Assembly (NCBI GenBank): GCA_943846745.1
Contig: OX044360.1
Span: forward strand, 62,001-126,000
From: Opacimonas sp002292215
GTDB lineage: Bacteria > Pseudomonadota > Gammaproteobacteria > Enterobacterales > Alteromonadaceae
Length of the DNA: 64,000 bases
Reading direction: 5' to 3'
The notes beneath the pieces are model-generated. The model did not search any database. It had not been told where the DNA came from and saw only the letters and a program-made list of their open reading frames with translations. The position numbers and the translations under genes were made by a program. Positions 43,110 to 51,705 of this stretch are shown piece by piece (position 1 is the first letter of the stretch; every line of letters begins with the position of its first letter).

Positions 43110-44208
43110 ATGTTTGAAACTAATCCAATTACATCAAGTTTAGCGGATATCCGTGAACGAACAGCGTCTCTTCGGGGGTATCTTTGACTTTGCTGTCAAG
43201 CAAGAACGCCTTGAAGAAGTCAATCGCGAATTAGAGGACTCTGCCGTTTGGAATAATCCCGAACACGCGCAAGCACTAGGTAAAGAAAAAGTCACCTTAG
43301 AGCAAATTGTTGAAACCATCGAGATCCTTGAACAAGGTGTCGAAGATGTTGAAGGCTTGTTAGAGCTTGCGGTAGAAGCGGAAGACGAAGATACGTTTGC
43401 CGAGACGCAAAGCGAATTAGCCGAATTGATTACCCATCTTGAATTACTTGAATTTCGCCGTATGTTTGCTGGACCTAATGACAGTAATGATTGTTATTTG
43501 GATATTCAATCAGGATCAGGCGGCACCGAAGCACAAGATTGGGCTAATATGTTATTACGCATGTATTTGCGTTGGGGTGAAGAAAACGGCTTTAAAACCG
43601 AACTCATTGAAGTCTCTGATGGCGATGTGGCAGGCATTAAATCTGCAACCATTCGCTTTGGTGGAGAATACGCCTACGGTTGGTTGAGAACTGAAACAGG
43701 CGTACATCGTTTAGTGCGTAAATCGCCATTTGATTCGGGTAGCCGTCGTCATACTTCATTTGCTTCTGCGTTCATTTACCCTGAGATTAATGATGATATT
43801 GATATTGAACTTAATCCTTCGGATTTACGCATTGATACTTACCGTGCTTCTGGTGCCGGTGGTCAGCACGTAAACCGTACGGATTCTGCGGTACGGATCA
43901 CGCATTTACCGACCAATATCGTCGTGCAATGCCAAAATGACCGTTCGCAACATAAAAATAAAGACCAAGCCATGAAGCAGCTTAAAGCGAAGCTGTATGA
44001 ACATGAGTTGCAAAAACAAAACGTAGAAAAGCAAGCGATGGAAGATAGTAAATCAGACATCGGTTGGGGTAGCCAAATTCGTTCGTATGTATTAGATGAT
44101 TCGCGCATCAAAGATTTACGAACAGGGGTAGAAACTCGTAATACGCAATCTGTATTAGATGGCGATTTAAACAAATTTATTGAAGCTAGCTTAAAATCTG
44201 GCTTGTAA
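43110..44208 (+). CDS. prfB: peptide chain release factor 2 (programmed +1 frameshift)
   Basis: RF2 recognises UGA and UAA. The first 25 codons (MFETNPITSSLADIRERT...GYL) end at an in-frame TGA (43185-43187). Reading CTT-TGA-C with a +1 shift continues DFAVKQERLEE. The classic signals are present: a CGGGGG internal Shine-Dalgarno-like word, TAT CTT as slippery codons, and TGAC as weak stop. The joined product is 365 residues, as in E. coli. The anticodon-like SPF and the peptidyl-hydrolysis GGQ (GAGGQHVNRTDSA) are both present. An annotation starting at 43153 would misstate the N-terminus. lysS follows after 29 bases, the usual prfB-lysS pair. Confidence 0.96.
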
Positions 44209-44237
44209 TCACACCATAGTAGGATTTAGGAAACGCA

Positions 44238-45794
44238 ATGACCGACCAACATTCAGATGATAATAAACTCGTAGCTGAACGCCGTGCCAAATTAGATGCC
44301 ATTCGCGCACAGTGTAAATCCAATGGATTTCCAAACAGCTTTCGTCGTGAAGCGTATGCTGATGATTTGCAATCTTCATTTGCAGAGCATGAAAAAGCGG
44401 ACTTAGAAACGTTAGGTCATGTAGTCAGCATCGCGGGTCGTATTATGGCAAAACGTGGACCATTTTTATTGTTGCAAGACATGAGTGGTCAAGTGCAAGC
44501 TTATGCTTCTAAAGACACACAAAAAGATATTAAAGCACGTTACGGCAGCTTAGATATTGGCGATATTATTGGTGTGAAAGGTACATTGCATAAATCTGGT
44601 AAAGGCGATTTGTATGTCAATATGGACGAATATGAATTACTCACTAAATCATTACGTCCATTACCAGAAAAATTTCATGGTCTAGCTGATCAAGAAACCA
44701 AATATCGCCAACGTTATGTTGACTTGATTACTTCTCCTGAAACGCGCGACACTTTTTTCATGCGTAGCAAAATTATCAGTGGTATTCGTAGTTTCTTGAC
44801 TGAACGTCAGTTTATGGAAGTAGAAACGCCGATGCTACAAGTCATCCCAGGTGGTGCTACGGCTAAGCCGTTTGTGACGCATCACAACGCGCTCGATATT
44901 GGTATGTATTTGCGAATTGCACCTGAGCTTTATCTTAAGCGTTTGGTTGTGGGCGGTTTTGAACGTGTATTCGAAATCAACCGTAACTTCCGTAACGAAG
45001 GCTTATCAACTCGTCATAATCCTGAATTTACAATGATTGAGTTTTATCAAGCCTATGCCGATTACAATGACTTAATGGATTTGACGGAAGAGATGTTAAA
45101 GCACCTAGCACAAACCGTGTTAGGTACGACCATTGTTAAAAATACCGTGAAAAACACTGATGGAGAAGTGACCGAAACTAAAGAATATGATTTTGGTCAG
45201 CCTTTCCAACGCTTATCGATGGGTGATGCGATCTTGAAATATTGGCCTGAAGCGAATGTGGCTGCCATTAATGATCCAGAAGCACACTTACCTGAACTTA
45301 AAGCGATGGCCAAGCAATTGCACATAAAAGAGCCGGAAGTTGATGGGATCTGGGGGGCGGGTAAATACCTATGTGAGATTTTTGAAGCAACAGCTGAAGA
45401 GCAATTGGATCAACCGACGTTCATTACCCAGTATCCTTGGGAAGTATCTCCACTGGCACGTCGTAACGATGATAATCATTTTGTAACTGACCGATTTGAA
45501 TTCTTCGTTGGTGGTCGTGAACTAGCCAATGGTTTCTCAGAGTTAAATGATTCAGAAGATCAAGCTGCACGTTTTAGAAAGCAAGTAGAAGAAAAAGACG
45601 CCGGTGATGATGAAGCGATGCATTTTGATGATGATTACATTACTGCGCTTGAGTATGGCTTACCGCCCACTGCTGGTGAAGGGATCGGAATTGACCGTTT
45701 AGTGATGCTGTTCTCGGACAGCCCAACAATTAAAGACGTGATCTTGTTTCCACATATGAAACCGTTACTGCAAGAGCCTTCAGCACAAGAGTAA
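44238..45794 (+). CDS. lysS: lysyl-tRNA synthetase, class II
   Basis: 518 residues (E. coli LysS 505). N-terminal OB fold (VSIAGRIMAKRGPFLLLQDMSGQVQAY), motif 1 region FMEVETPMLQVIPGGATAKPF, motif 2 FRNEGLSTRHNPEFTMIEFYQ and motif 3 GEGIGIDRLVMLFSDSPTIKDV are all clear. A TAGGATTTAGGAAAC leader supplies the RBS. It forms an operon with prfB and is followed by a strong terminator. Confidence 0.97.
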   Translation: MTDQHSDDNKLVAERRAKLDAIRAQCKSNGFPNSFRREAYADDLQSSFAEHEKADLETLGHVVSIAGRIMAKRGPFLLLQDMSGQVQAYASKDTQKDIKARYGSLDIGDIIGVKGTLHKSGKGDLYVNMDEYELLTKSLRPLPEKFHGLADQETKYRQRYVDLITSPETRDTFFMRSKIISGIRSFLTERQFMEVETPMLQVIPGGATAKPFVTHHNALDIGMYLRIAPELYLKRLVVGGFERVFEINRNFRNEGLSTRHNPEFTMIEFYQAYADYNDLMDLTEEMLKHLAQTVLGTTIVKNTVKNTDGEVTETKEYDFGQPFQRLSMGDAILKYWPEANVAAINDPEAHLPELKAMAKQLHIKEPEVDGIWGAGKYLCEIFEATAEEQLDQPTFITQYPWEVSPLARRNDDNHFVTDRFEFFVGGRELANGFSELNDSEDQAARFRKQVEEKDAGDDEAMHFDDDYITALEYGLPPTAGEGIGIDRLVMLFSDSPTIKDVILFPHMKPLLQEPSAQE

Positions 45795-45860
45795 TTATGC
45801 CCATAACCCTCAGAATTTTAATCTGAGGCGTTTTACGCAAAGACTCATTTGATGACATTT

Positions 45861-45885
45861 AAAGCCGCTGTTTAAGCGGCTTTTT
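45861..45885. terminator. bidirectional terminator between lysS and panE
   Basis: AAAGCCGCT-TTTA-AGCGGCTTTTT: 8-9 base GC-rich stem with A and T tracts on both sides, so it can stop transcription from either direction. The right half of the stem is also the coding end of the leftward panE gene (…EKAA stop). Confidence 0.85.
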
Positions 45886-46819
45886 CTATGGCTAAGATTT
45901 GTTGTAATAAGGATTTATTGCCAGTCACATCGATTCCATTAGCTTCGCCTAGCGTTACCACATACCCATTAATTTGTTCTATTTCTGATTTTCTGCCGTG
46001 TTTTATATCTTGGTGCATGGATGAATAATTTTCTCGGGTATCAAAAATAACTGCTAATACTTGTTTAAATTGAGAGGCGCTATCAAGCAATACACCCTGA
46101 GAGGCTGCCACAGTAACGACTTCGTCAACGATTTGTTTGATAATACCGAGTAACCCTAGAGACGATAATTCGCCATTTTTTACGTCATGAATAGCGGTCA
46201 ATGGATTGATAACACAATTGATGGCTAACTTAGTAAATAACGGGATTAATATGTCATCATGCCATGTAGGTTCGGGGATAATATGATTGATTAGCGCGAT
46301 ATGTTCAGGGTTAGGCACAAGCGCTGAAGTACTTTTCACGATCCCTAATTGAGTGTGGCCCTTAGCGGTATGCTTGACCACAGCACCTTCTCTAAAGCCC
46401 GCCAAAGTAGTCGTGCCGGCAATAATTACGTGGGTGGGAAACAACCGTGATGCCACTTCAATACTTCCCATCCCATTATGCAGCAACAGTAATGTCGCAC
46501 CTGGTGCTAGGTTTCCTTGCAACTGAGATAACACCTGCGCCACTTGATAGGCTTTTACTGGAACAATCACTAAGCCAGATAACTGCTCATTGGTGAGTTG
46601 TATAGTGTTTAAAGAATCTGGCTGAGGAAGATGGGTTATTTGTCCTGAAAGCGATTGAACTGTGATCGTTGAAAAGTCAAGTTGCCGATCTTTAAAGCGA
46701 TGTTTATCCCGAATGTATTGCTGCACTGAGAACTGAAGGTGTAGTGCTGTGCTGGCAAGTAATGACCCGATGACCCCTTGACCAATAATATGGATTGCTG
46801 GTGTTACTTTGTTGGCCAT
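45872..46819 (-). CDS. panE: 2-dehydropantoate 2-reductase (ketopantoate reductase family)
   Basis: 315-residue NADPH-dependent reductase of coenzyme A/pantothenate synthesis. The nucleotide motif is IIGQGVIGSLLAS at the N-terminus. LVIVPVKAYQVAQVL, LLLHNGMGSIEV and AGTTTLAGFREGAVVKHTAKG are family words, and FTKLAINCVINPLTAIHDVKNGEL carries the catalytic Lys and Asn region. It overlaps the upstream pseudouridine synthase gene by 16 bases. Its last codons double as terminator stem. Confidence 0.87.
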   Translation of the reverse strand: MANKVTPAIHIIGQGVIGSLLASTALHLQFSVQQYIRDKHRFKDRQLDFSTITVQSLSGQITHLPQPDSLNTIQLTNEQLSGLVIVPVKAYQVAQVLSQLQGNLAPGATLLLLHNGMGSIEVASRLFPTHVIIAGTTTLAGFREGAVVKHTAKGHTQLGIVKSTSALVPNPEHIALINHIIPEPTWHDDILIPLFTKLAINCVINPLTAIHDVKNGELSSLGLLGIIKQIVDEVVTVAASQGVLLDSASQFKQVLAVIFDTRENYSSMHQDIKHGRKSEIEQINGYVVTLGEANGIDVTGNKSLLQQILAIEKAA

Positions 46820-47589
46820 GGTCGTTCCAGTAGATTTGATGGCACAATCATACTAGAAATATCAGACTCGTCAAACAGACTCGCCTCATTGGCTGCATGC
46901 TCCATATTAACAACAGGGCAAGTAACATTGATGGCTTCGGAGCCATATTCAAAGGTTAACGCATAGGCATGCAAATACATCCGTTGTGCAGAAGTACCGC
47001 CATAATGAGTGTCACCTAAGATGGTACTGCTATTACTTTTGAGTGCCACTCTGATTTGATGTGTTTTTCCACTAAAAGGTTTGATCCAAAAAAGATACAA
47101 ACCATTGCCTAAACCTTGGCGAAAAAAATAGGAGATCGCAGGATGGTGCATCGTTTTGGTTAATGCCCACTGACCACGACGTTTATTGACCATGTCACCT
47201 TTGACCCAGCCTTGCTTACGCTTACCCTTGTTGTCACTCAGCGCGACATAATATTTTTGCACACGATGTTTAGTAAATAATATCCGAAAACGTTCGGCGG
47301 CGATGGCGTGTTTTGCAATAATTAAACAGCCTGAGGTGTGGTCATCTAATCGATGTACTAAGTGTAACGTTGCCGGGTCATAGGAAATGGATAGGGTTTT
47401 TGTCGCTGTTTGTTGCGCTAAAGAAGCGCGTAGTAAAGGTAAAATGGCGGGTAATGGGTTAACAACAGTGGGGTCCTCGGTGCTTAGCTTAGCGGTATTG
47501 TTACTACTGGTTGAGGATTGATGCATAGTGACGCAGGCAGGTTTTGCTACCACCATAAAATCTACATGGTCAAATAATACCTGCATCAC
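46804..47589 (-). CDS. RluA-family pseudouridine synthase
   Basis: 261 residues. The catalytic aspartate motif HRLDDHTSGCLIIAK, the KYYVALS strand and the C-terminal KPFSGKTHQIRVALKS are characteristic of RluA-type enzymes that isomerise uridine in rRNA or tRNA. The arrangement resembles the small TIGR01621-type subgroup, and the target RNA cannot be told. The N-terminus includes a Ser/Thr-rich insertion (HQSSTSSNNTAKLST). It is co-directional with the Hpt gene upstream (6 bases) and panE downstream (overlapping). Confidence 0.83.
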   Translation of the reverse strand: MMQVLFDHVDFMVVAKPACVTMHQSSTSSNNTAKLSTEDPTVVNPLPAILPLLRASLAQQTATKTLSISYDPATLHLVHRLDDHTSGCLIIAKHAIAAERFRILFTKHRVQKYYVALSDNKGKRKQGWVKGDMVNKRRGQWALTKTMHHPAISYFFRQGLGNGLYLFWIKPFSGKTHQIRVALKSNSSTILGDTHYGGTSAQRMYLHAYALTFEYGSEAINVTCPVVNMEHAANEASLFDESDISSMIVPSNLLERPWPTK

Positions 47590-47595
47590 AGTTCT

Positions 47596-48183
47596 TTACT
47601 TAACGGCCGAGCGCAGCAAAGTTAATGCTGCTTCGTAGTTGAGTTGTTGAATCGCTAATAGAAGCTCATCTTTTTGCGCTGCTGACATGGTTAAATTTTG
47701 CATATATTGCGCGAGTTCTTCCGCTGGGATAAATTGATTTTTGGTAAGTACACTTTCTAATGATTGTAGTGATTGTGAGTTGTTTGCATCATCAGGTACT
47801 GCCTCTTGATAAGTGCCTTCAGTTTTAATAAAGTGCTCCGTCGCGCGAATTGTCGCGGTTAGTGTATCGCCAAACTCTTCGATTTCAGTTGGATTTGCTT
47901 TGCCTTTTTTACATTTTTCTTCGAGTATTTTGGCGTGTTCGTATAAATGCAACATACCAAGGTTGCCCGCGACACCTTTGATGGTGTGCACTAATAAACT
48001 GGCTGAATCAAACTGACTATTGGCACATTTTTTCTGCATATCTTGTGGTGCATTTGCGTAATCGGTATTAAATTTGGTAAGCAAACGGCATAGTAACTCT
48101 TTGTTACCATTAAGTTGAGATACCGCGAACTCTGAATTAAAATAAGTCATTATGTCTTTAGCATAAACAATTAGTTTATTCAT
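47596..48183 (-). CDS. Hpt-domain phosphotransfer protein
   Basis: Up to 195 residues; ATG 48150 (MTYFNSEFAV) is an alternative start 11 codons in. The phosphorylatable His is in LVHTIKGVAGNLGM, the signature of histidine phosphotransfer domains, within a four-helix bundle (about 15-115). A roughly 75-residue C-terminal helical tail has no clear match. It could relay phosphate from a hybrid kinase without its own Hpt, such as the one at 32646-35291. It diverges from gshA. Confidence 0.83.
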   Translation of the reverse strand: MNKLIVYAKDIMTYFNSEFAVSQLNGNKELLCRLLTKFNTDYANAPQDMQKKCANSQFDSASLLVHTIKGVAGNLGMLHLYEHAKILEEKCKKGKANPTEIEEFGDTLTATIRATEHFIKTEGTYQEAVPDDANNSQSLQSLESVLTKNQFIPAEELAQYMQNLTMSAAQKDELLLAIQQLNYEAALTLLRSAVK

Positions 48184-48305
48184 AGTAGCGAAAAAATAGT
48201 CAAATACCAGATTTCTTTTACGAATTAACTATATTAATCTGCATTTTTTGCTTATGATCCTCGCAAAGCGGATTTAACGCGAATAAAGAATATACGGACC
48301 TCATT

Positions 48306-49883
48306 TTGATATCAGATACGACTTCATTTACGCAACGAGTAGTGTTTTTATATGAACACAAGCGCCTGGGTACATTGCGTGACACCCAACACGGAATCGA
48401 ACGTGAAGGCTTAAGAGTCACACCAGATGGTAAATTATCCCCATTATCTCATCCATCAGCGTTGGGTTCTGCGTTAACGCATGAATCGATTACAACAGAT
48501 TTTTCTGAATCTCTGTTGGAGTTTATTACGCCTCCTTGTGCAACAATTAATACGACGTTGTCGCAATTAGCCGATATTCACACGCATGTGTATTTACAAA
48601 TCAATAATGAACAAATTTGGCCTTTATCGATGCCGTGTTTTGTTGGTGATGAAGATGATATTGTGCTGGCGCATTACGGTAGCTCTAATATCGGTAAAAT
48701 GAAACATGTTTATCGCGTAGGTCTAAAGAACCGTTATGGCAGTATGATGCAAGCTATATCGGGTGTGCATTTTAACTTTTCTTTATCAAAGCCTTTTTGG
48801 GATCTTTGGTGTGAAATGCACGGTAAACCACTAAGCCAAGAGGCTATTTCTGAAAGTTACTTTTCACTTATCCGTAATTACCGTCGTATGTGTTGGATTA
48901 TCCCGTATTTATATGGGGCATCACCGGCCATTTGTCGTTCATTTCTACAAGACCGCAAACCTGCGTTTGACTTTGGTAAAATAGGCAAAGGGACGCTCTA
49001 TTTACCTTATGCAACCTCGTTAAGGATGTCTGATTTAGGCTATACCAACTCGGCACAATCCTCATTGGATATATGTTACAACAGTCTCCATAGTTACGTT
49101 CGTTCAGTTCGTAAAGCTATCCGCACGCCTTCGCAACAATATGCGGATATTCCTGCCGGAGAAAACGGTAATTATCAGCAGTTAAATAAGAATGTACTGC
49201 AAATTGAAAACGAGTTGTATTCTCCGATTCGACCGAAACAAATAGCCAAATCCGGTGAAAAACCAACCGATGCCTTATCGCAACGTGGGGTTGAGTATAT
49301 TGAAGTACGGGCGTTAGATTTAGACCCTTATTCCCCGATAGGCGTGCATAAAAATCAAATGTATTTCTTAGATGTGTTTTTGTTGTATTGTTTATTAAAG
49401 CCAAGTGCACCTATGTCACAAGCTGAGATGCGTCAAACAGACCAGAACTTGACGACGGTGGTATTACGAGGTCGTGAACCGGGTATTGAATTAGCCAATG
49501 GTGCTAAGCAAGTGACGTTAGCTAACTGGGCTGAGACGATGTTTGTTGAAATGTCGCAAGTAGCGACGTTATTCGATAAAGCGAATCAAACCAATGAATA
49601 CACGAAAGCAGTTGAGCTAGAATATAAAAAAATCAACGATCCTAATCTTACCCCATCTGCCATGATGTTAAACACGATGCTCGACAATAATGAAGATAAT
49701 TCGGTGTTTGGCAAACGTTTAGCTGAACAACATAAACAGCAATTATTATCGCGTGTTTTTGAGCATTACACAGCAGCAGAATTTGATGCAATGAAGCTTG
49801 CTTCAATTGAACGACAGCAAGAGATTGAGTCGGCTGATACTGTTGATTTTAGTACGTTTTTAAGTGATTATTTGACGTATTAG
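48306..49883 (+). CDS. gshA: glutamate-cysteine ligase
   Basis: First enzyme of glutathione synthesis, 525 residues (E. coli 518). Family words are GIEREGLRV, LGSALTHESITTDFSESLLEFITPP, WPLSMPCFVGDEDDI, GLKNRYGSMMQAISGVHFNFSL and VEYIEVRALDLDPYSPIG. The start is TTG, as in E. coli gshA, and MISDTTSF aligns with the family N-terminus. The next in-frame ATG would be far inside the catalytic domain. It shares a 122-base divergent spacer with the Hpt gene. Confidence 0.94.
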   Translation: MISDTTSFTQRVVFLYEHKRLGTLRDTQHGIEREGLRVTPDGKLSPLSHPSALGSALTHESITTDFSESLLEFITPPCATINTTLSQLADIHTHVYLQINNEQIWPLSMPCFVGDEDDIVLAHYGSSNIGKMKHVYRVGLKNRYGSMMQAISGVHFNFSLSKPFWDLWCEMHGKPLSQEAISESYFSLIRNYRRMCWIIPYLYGASPAICRSFLQDRKPAFDFGKIGKGTLYLPYATSLRMSDLGYTNSAQSSLDICYNSLHSYVRSVRKAIRTPSQQYADIPAGENGNYQQLNKNVLQIENELYSPIRPKQIAKSGEKPTDALSQRGVEYIEVRALDLDPYSPIGVHKNQMYFLDVFLLYCLLKPSAPMSQAEMRQTDQNLTTVVLRGREPGIELANGAKQVTLANWAETMFVEMSQVATLFDKANQTNEYTKAVELEYKKINDPNLTPSAMMLNTMLDNNEDNSVFGKRLAEQHKQQLLSRVFEHYTAAEFDAMKLASIERQQEIESADTVDFSTFLSDYLTY

Positions 49884-49949
49884 TGTTGATTGCAGCGCTT
49901 GTCTAAGACAACACTACAATGTTGTACATACAAACGCCAAGGAATAGGC

Positions 49950-49979
49950 AAAAAAAAGCCTGACAACGAGGTCAGGCTG
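49950..49979 (-). terminator. hairpin with terminator polarity opposite to neighbouring genes
   Basis: AGCCTGAC-AACGAG-GTCAGGCT has a perfect 8-base stem. The run of eight A lies on the left, so a U-tract would form only in a leftward transcript. Flanking genes gshA and the SLT lipoprotein are rightward. It may stop antisense RNA, or act as a weak hairpin end for gshA. Confidence 0.5.
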
Positions 49980-50029
49980 AGAATATTCCAGGGAAACACA
50001 TACTACATAGATATAGAGCATGGCGTTTT

Positions 50030-50671
50030 ATGAAAGTTCAAAATAAATTAACACATTTTTCAATTATATTTAGTTCGATGATTATCGTCTTATTTTTAGG
50101 GGGATGCAGTGTGTCTCCACCCAAAAACCCCGATGACCTATGTGCCATATTTTTTGAAAAAGATGATTGGTATGATGCTGCGGTCGATATGAATGACAAG
50201 TATGGCGTACCGATTCATGTGCCGATGGCCATGATGTATCAAGAAAGCTCCTTCAAAGCTCAAGCATTGCCACCCAAGGATTATATTTTATTTGGATTGA
50301 TCCCTTGGGGTCGAGTATCCAGTGCGTATGGCTTTTCTCAAGCTAAAACCATGACGTGGGATGATTACATAAAAGCGACAGGTAACAGTGGTGCTGATCG
50401 GGATGATTTTTCTGACGCGATTGATTTCATGGGCTGGTTTATTAGTCAATCACACCGTATCAATGGTGTTTCTAAATGGGATGCGCATGCTCAGTACCTT
50501 AATTATCACGAAGGGTGGGGTGGCTATAAACGCAAAACCTTTCATAAAAAAGCGTGGCTCGGCGGCGTCGCCAATAAAGTCAAAAATCGCTCATTAAAAT
50601 ATGCAGGGCAACTCAAACGTTGCGAAGACGATCTCAACCGTGGGTGGTTTATGCAACTGTTTTTGGGCTAG
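50030..50671 (+). CDS. SLT-domain (lytic transglycosylase-like) lipoprotein
   Basis: 213 residues with a lipoprotein signal (IVLFLGGCSVSPP; lipobox GGC). The SLT/lysozyme-like body has the catalytic Glu in VPMAMMYQESSFKAQA, then SAYGFSQAKTMTWDDYIKATG and a C-terminal YLNYHEGWGGYKR. It should act on peptidoglycan from the membrane or periplasm. Related short SLT lipoproteins are common in gammaproteobacteria. The upstream leader has a hairpin at 49950-49979. Confidence 0.85.
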   Translation: MKVQNKLTHFSIIFSSMIIVLFLGGCSVSPPKNPDDLCAIFFEKDDWYDAAVDMNDKYGVPIHVPMAMMYQESSFKAQALPPKDYILFGLIPWGRVSSAYGFSQAKTMTWDDYIKATGNSGADRDDFSDAIDFMGWFISQSHRINGVSKWDAHAQYLNYHEGWGGYKRKTFHKKAWLGGVANKVKNRSLKYAGQLKRCEDDLNRGWFMQLFLG

Positions 50672-50693
50672 GAGATAAGAGTGCGTATTAATA

Positions 50694-50707
50694 TTGATCT
50701 GAATCAA
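50694..50707. promoter_or_regulatory. FNR/EtrA box, perfect match
   Basis: TTGATCTGAATCAA matches TTGAT-N4-ATCAA exactly. It is centred about 51 bases upstream of a second, one-mismatch box, and about -91 from the likely transcription start of the DUF3149 gene. Confidence 0.75.
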
Positions 50708-50744
50708 TGCTTTACCGCCATTTGTAACTTCTGAGTAGCAAATA

Positions 50745-50785
50745 TTGATCTTGATCAGTGTCTAGTTTGTGTCTGTGATTATACT
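50745..50785 (+). promoter_or_regulatory. class II FNR-type promoter of the DUF3149 gene
   Basis: TTGATCTTGATCAG (50745-50758) matches TTGAT-N4-ATCAA with one mismatch. A -10-like TATACT lies at 50780-50785. If transcription starts near 50792, the box is centred at about -40, the position used by FNR to activate class II promoters. Confidence 0.72.
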
Positions 50786-50823
50786 TTAAATATAAGTTCA
50801 CAACACAAACAAGCAGGTTATTT

Positions 50824-50949
50824 ATGTTGCAATTACTCTTAACTGATCCCGTCGCATGGGGTTCTATCTTAGGTATTTTAATTATGGTTATCATGTGCGT
50901 GTATTATGCTTACATGTTTATTCATAACAGTGCGGATGATAACAAGTAA
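50824..50949 (+). CDS. 41-residue membrane protein, DUF3149-like
   Basis: Small ORF with ATG after AGCAGGTTATTT. The sequence starts MLQLLLTDPVAWGSILGILI and continues as one transmembrane helix with Met, Val and Tyr, then a polar NSADDNK tail. The TDPV(A/G)xxS pattern with a single helix fits the DUF3149 family of mini membrane proteins. The function is unknown. The two FNR boxes upstream suggest induction when oxygen is low. It converges with smrB, 11 bases away. Confidence 0.68.
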   Translation: MLQLLLTDPVAWGSILGILIMVIMCVYYAYMFIHNSADDNK

Positions 50950-50960
50950 CGCTTATTGAG

Positions 50961-51611
50961 TTATTCAAACTGAGATAACTGTGGGACGTCGAGAAGGATT
51001 AAGATCCCTGCTTGACCACCCCATTGTTTAGGTGCTTGGCAAAACCCAATAATATGCGGATACTGCATTATGTAGTTGGGGAGTGCTCGCTTTAACACGC
51101 CGCTACCGTGTCCATGCATTATACTTACACAAGCAATATCTTGCTTATACGCTTGCACTAATAATGCCGCGAGTTCCTCTTTTGCATATGCTTTAGTCAT
51201 GCCATGACAATCAAGTTCGTATTCAGGTGCAAAGTCGCCTCTACGACAACGTTTAAGCAGTGCAGCACAACGTTTATTACCTTGATGCCACAACAACGGG
51301 GTATCGTCAGGGAAATGCGCCTCAAAGCCATCACTGAACGTAAACTCTGCATGACGTTGCTTGGTTGTGGTCGTTAGTTGCTTGCGTTGTTTTCTCTGTT
51401 TGATATGCTCAGATAACGTTGAATGTGTTTGTTGTGGAAAGTCAGGTTCTATTTTATCTTGACTGAATGGCGTAATATCAGGATGCAACTCAGCAAATGA
51501 GGGCTCCCTTGCCAACGACTCCAGCGATTTCTCAGACCCTGTTGCTGCCGAAGGCGACGCATTTTTTGCTAAAAACGCTTTAATATTGCCTTTGGTGAGA
51601 TTGGTTTTCAT
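50961..51611 (-). CDS. smrB: ribosome rescue endonuclease SmrB
   Basis: Smr-domain nuclease that cuts mRNA between collided ribosomes. It has 216 residues from ATG 51611 (an upstream in-frame ATG at 51695 would add 28 unlikely residues). The C-terminal Smr domain has LDCHGMTKAYAKEEL (DxH motif, with Cys in place of the usual Leu), IMHGHGSGVLKRALP and FCQAPKQWGGQAG. The N-terminus is longer than the E. coli protein (183) and rich in charged residues. It is divergent from prmB, as in many gammaproteobacteria. Confidence 0.9.
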   Translation of the reverse strand: MKTNLTKGNIKAFLAKNASPSAATGSEKSLESLAREPSFAELHPDITPFSQDKIEPDFPQQTHSTLSEHIKQRKQRKQLTTTTKQRHAEFTFSDGFEAHFPDDTPLLWHQGNKRCAALLKRCRRGDFAPEYELDCHGMTKAYAKEELAALLVQAYKQDIACVSIMHGHGSGVLKRALPNYIMQYPHIIGFCQAPKQWGGQAGILILLDVPQLSQFE

Positions 51612-51705
51612 AAAAATCCCTGCATCCGTTAAATTGAACATGCCGTATTGGCGGTTTTGAGGTATTATACCTGTTATTATCTGTAACAAGAACAACCTGT
51701 TAACT

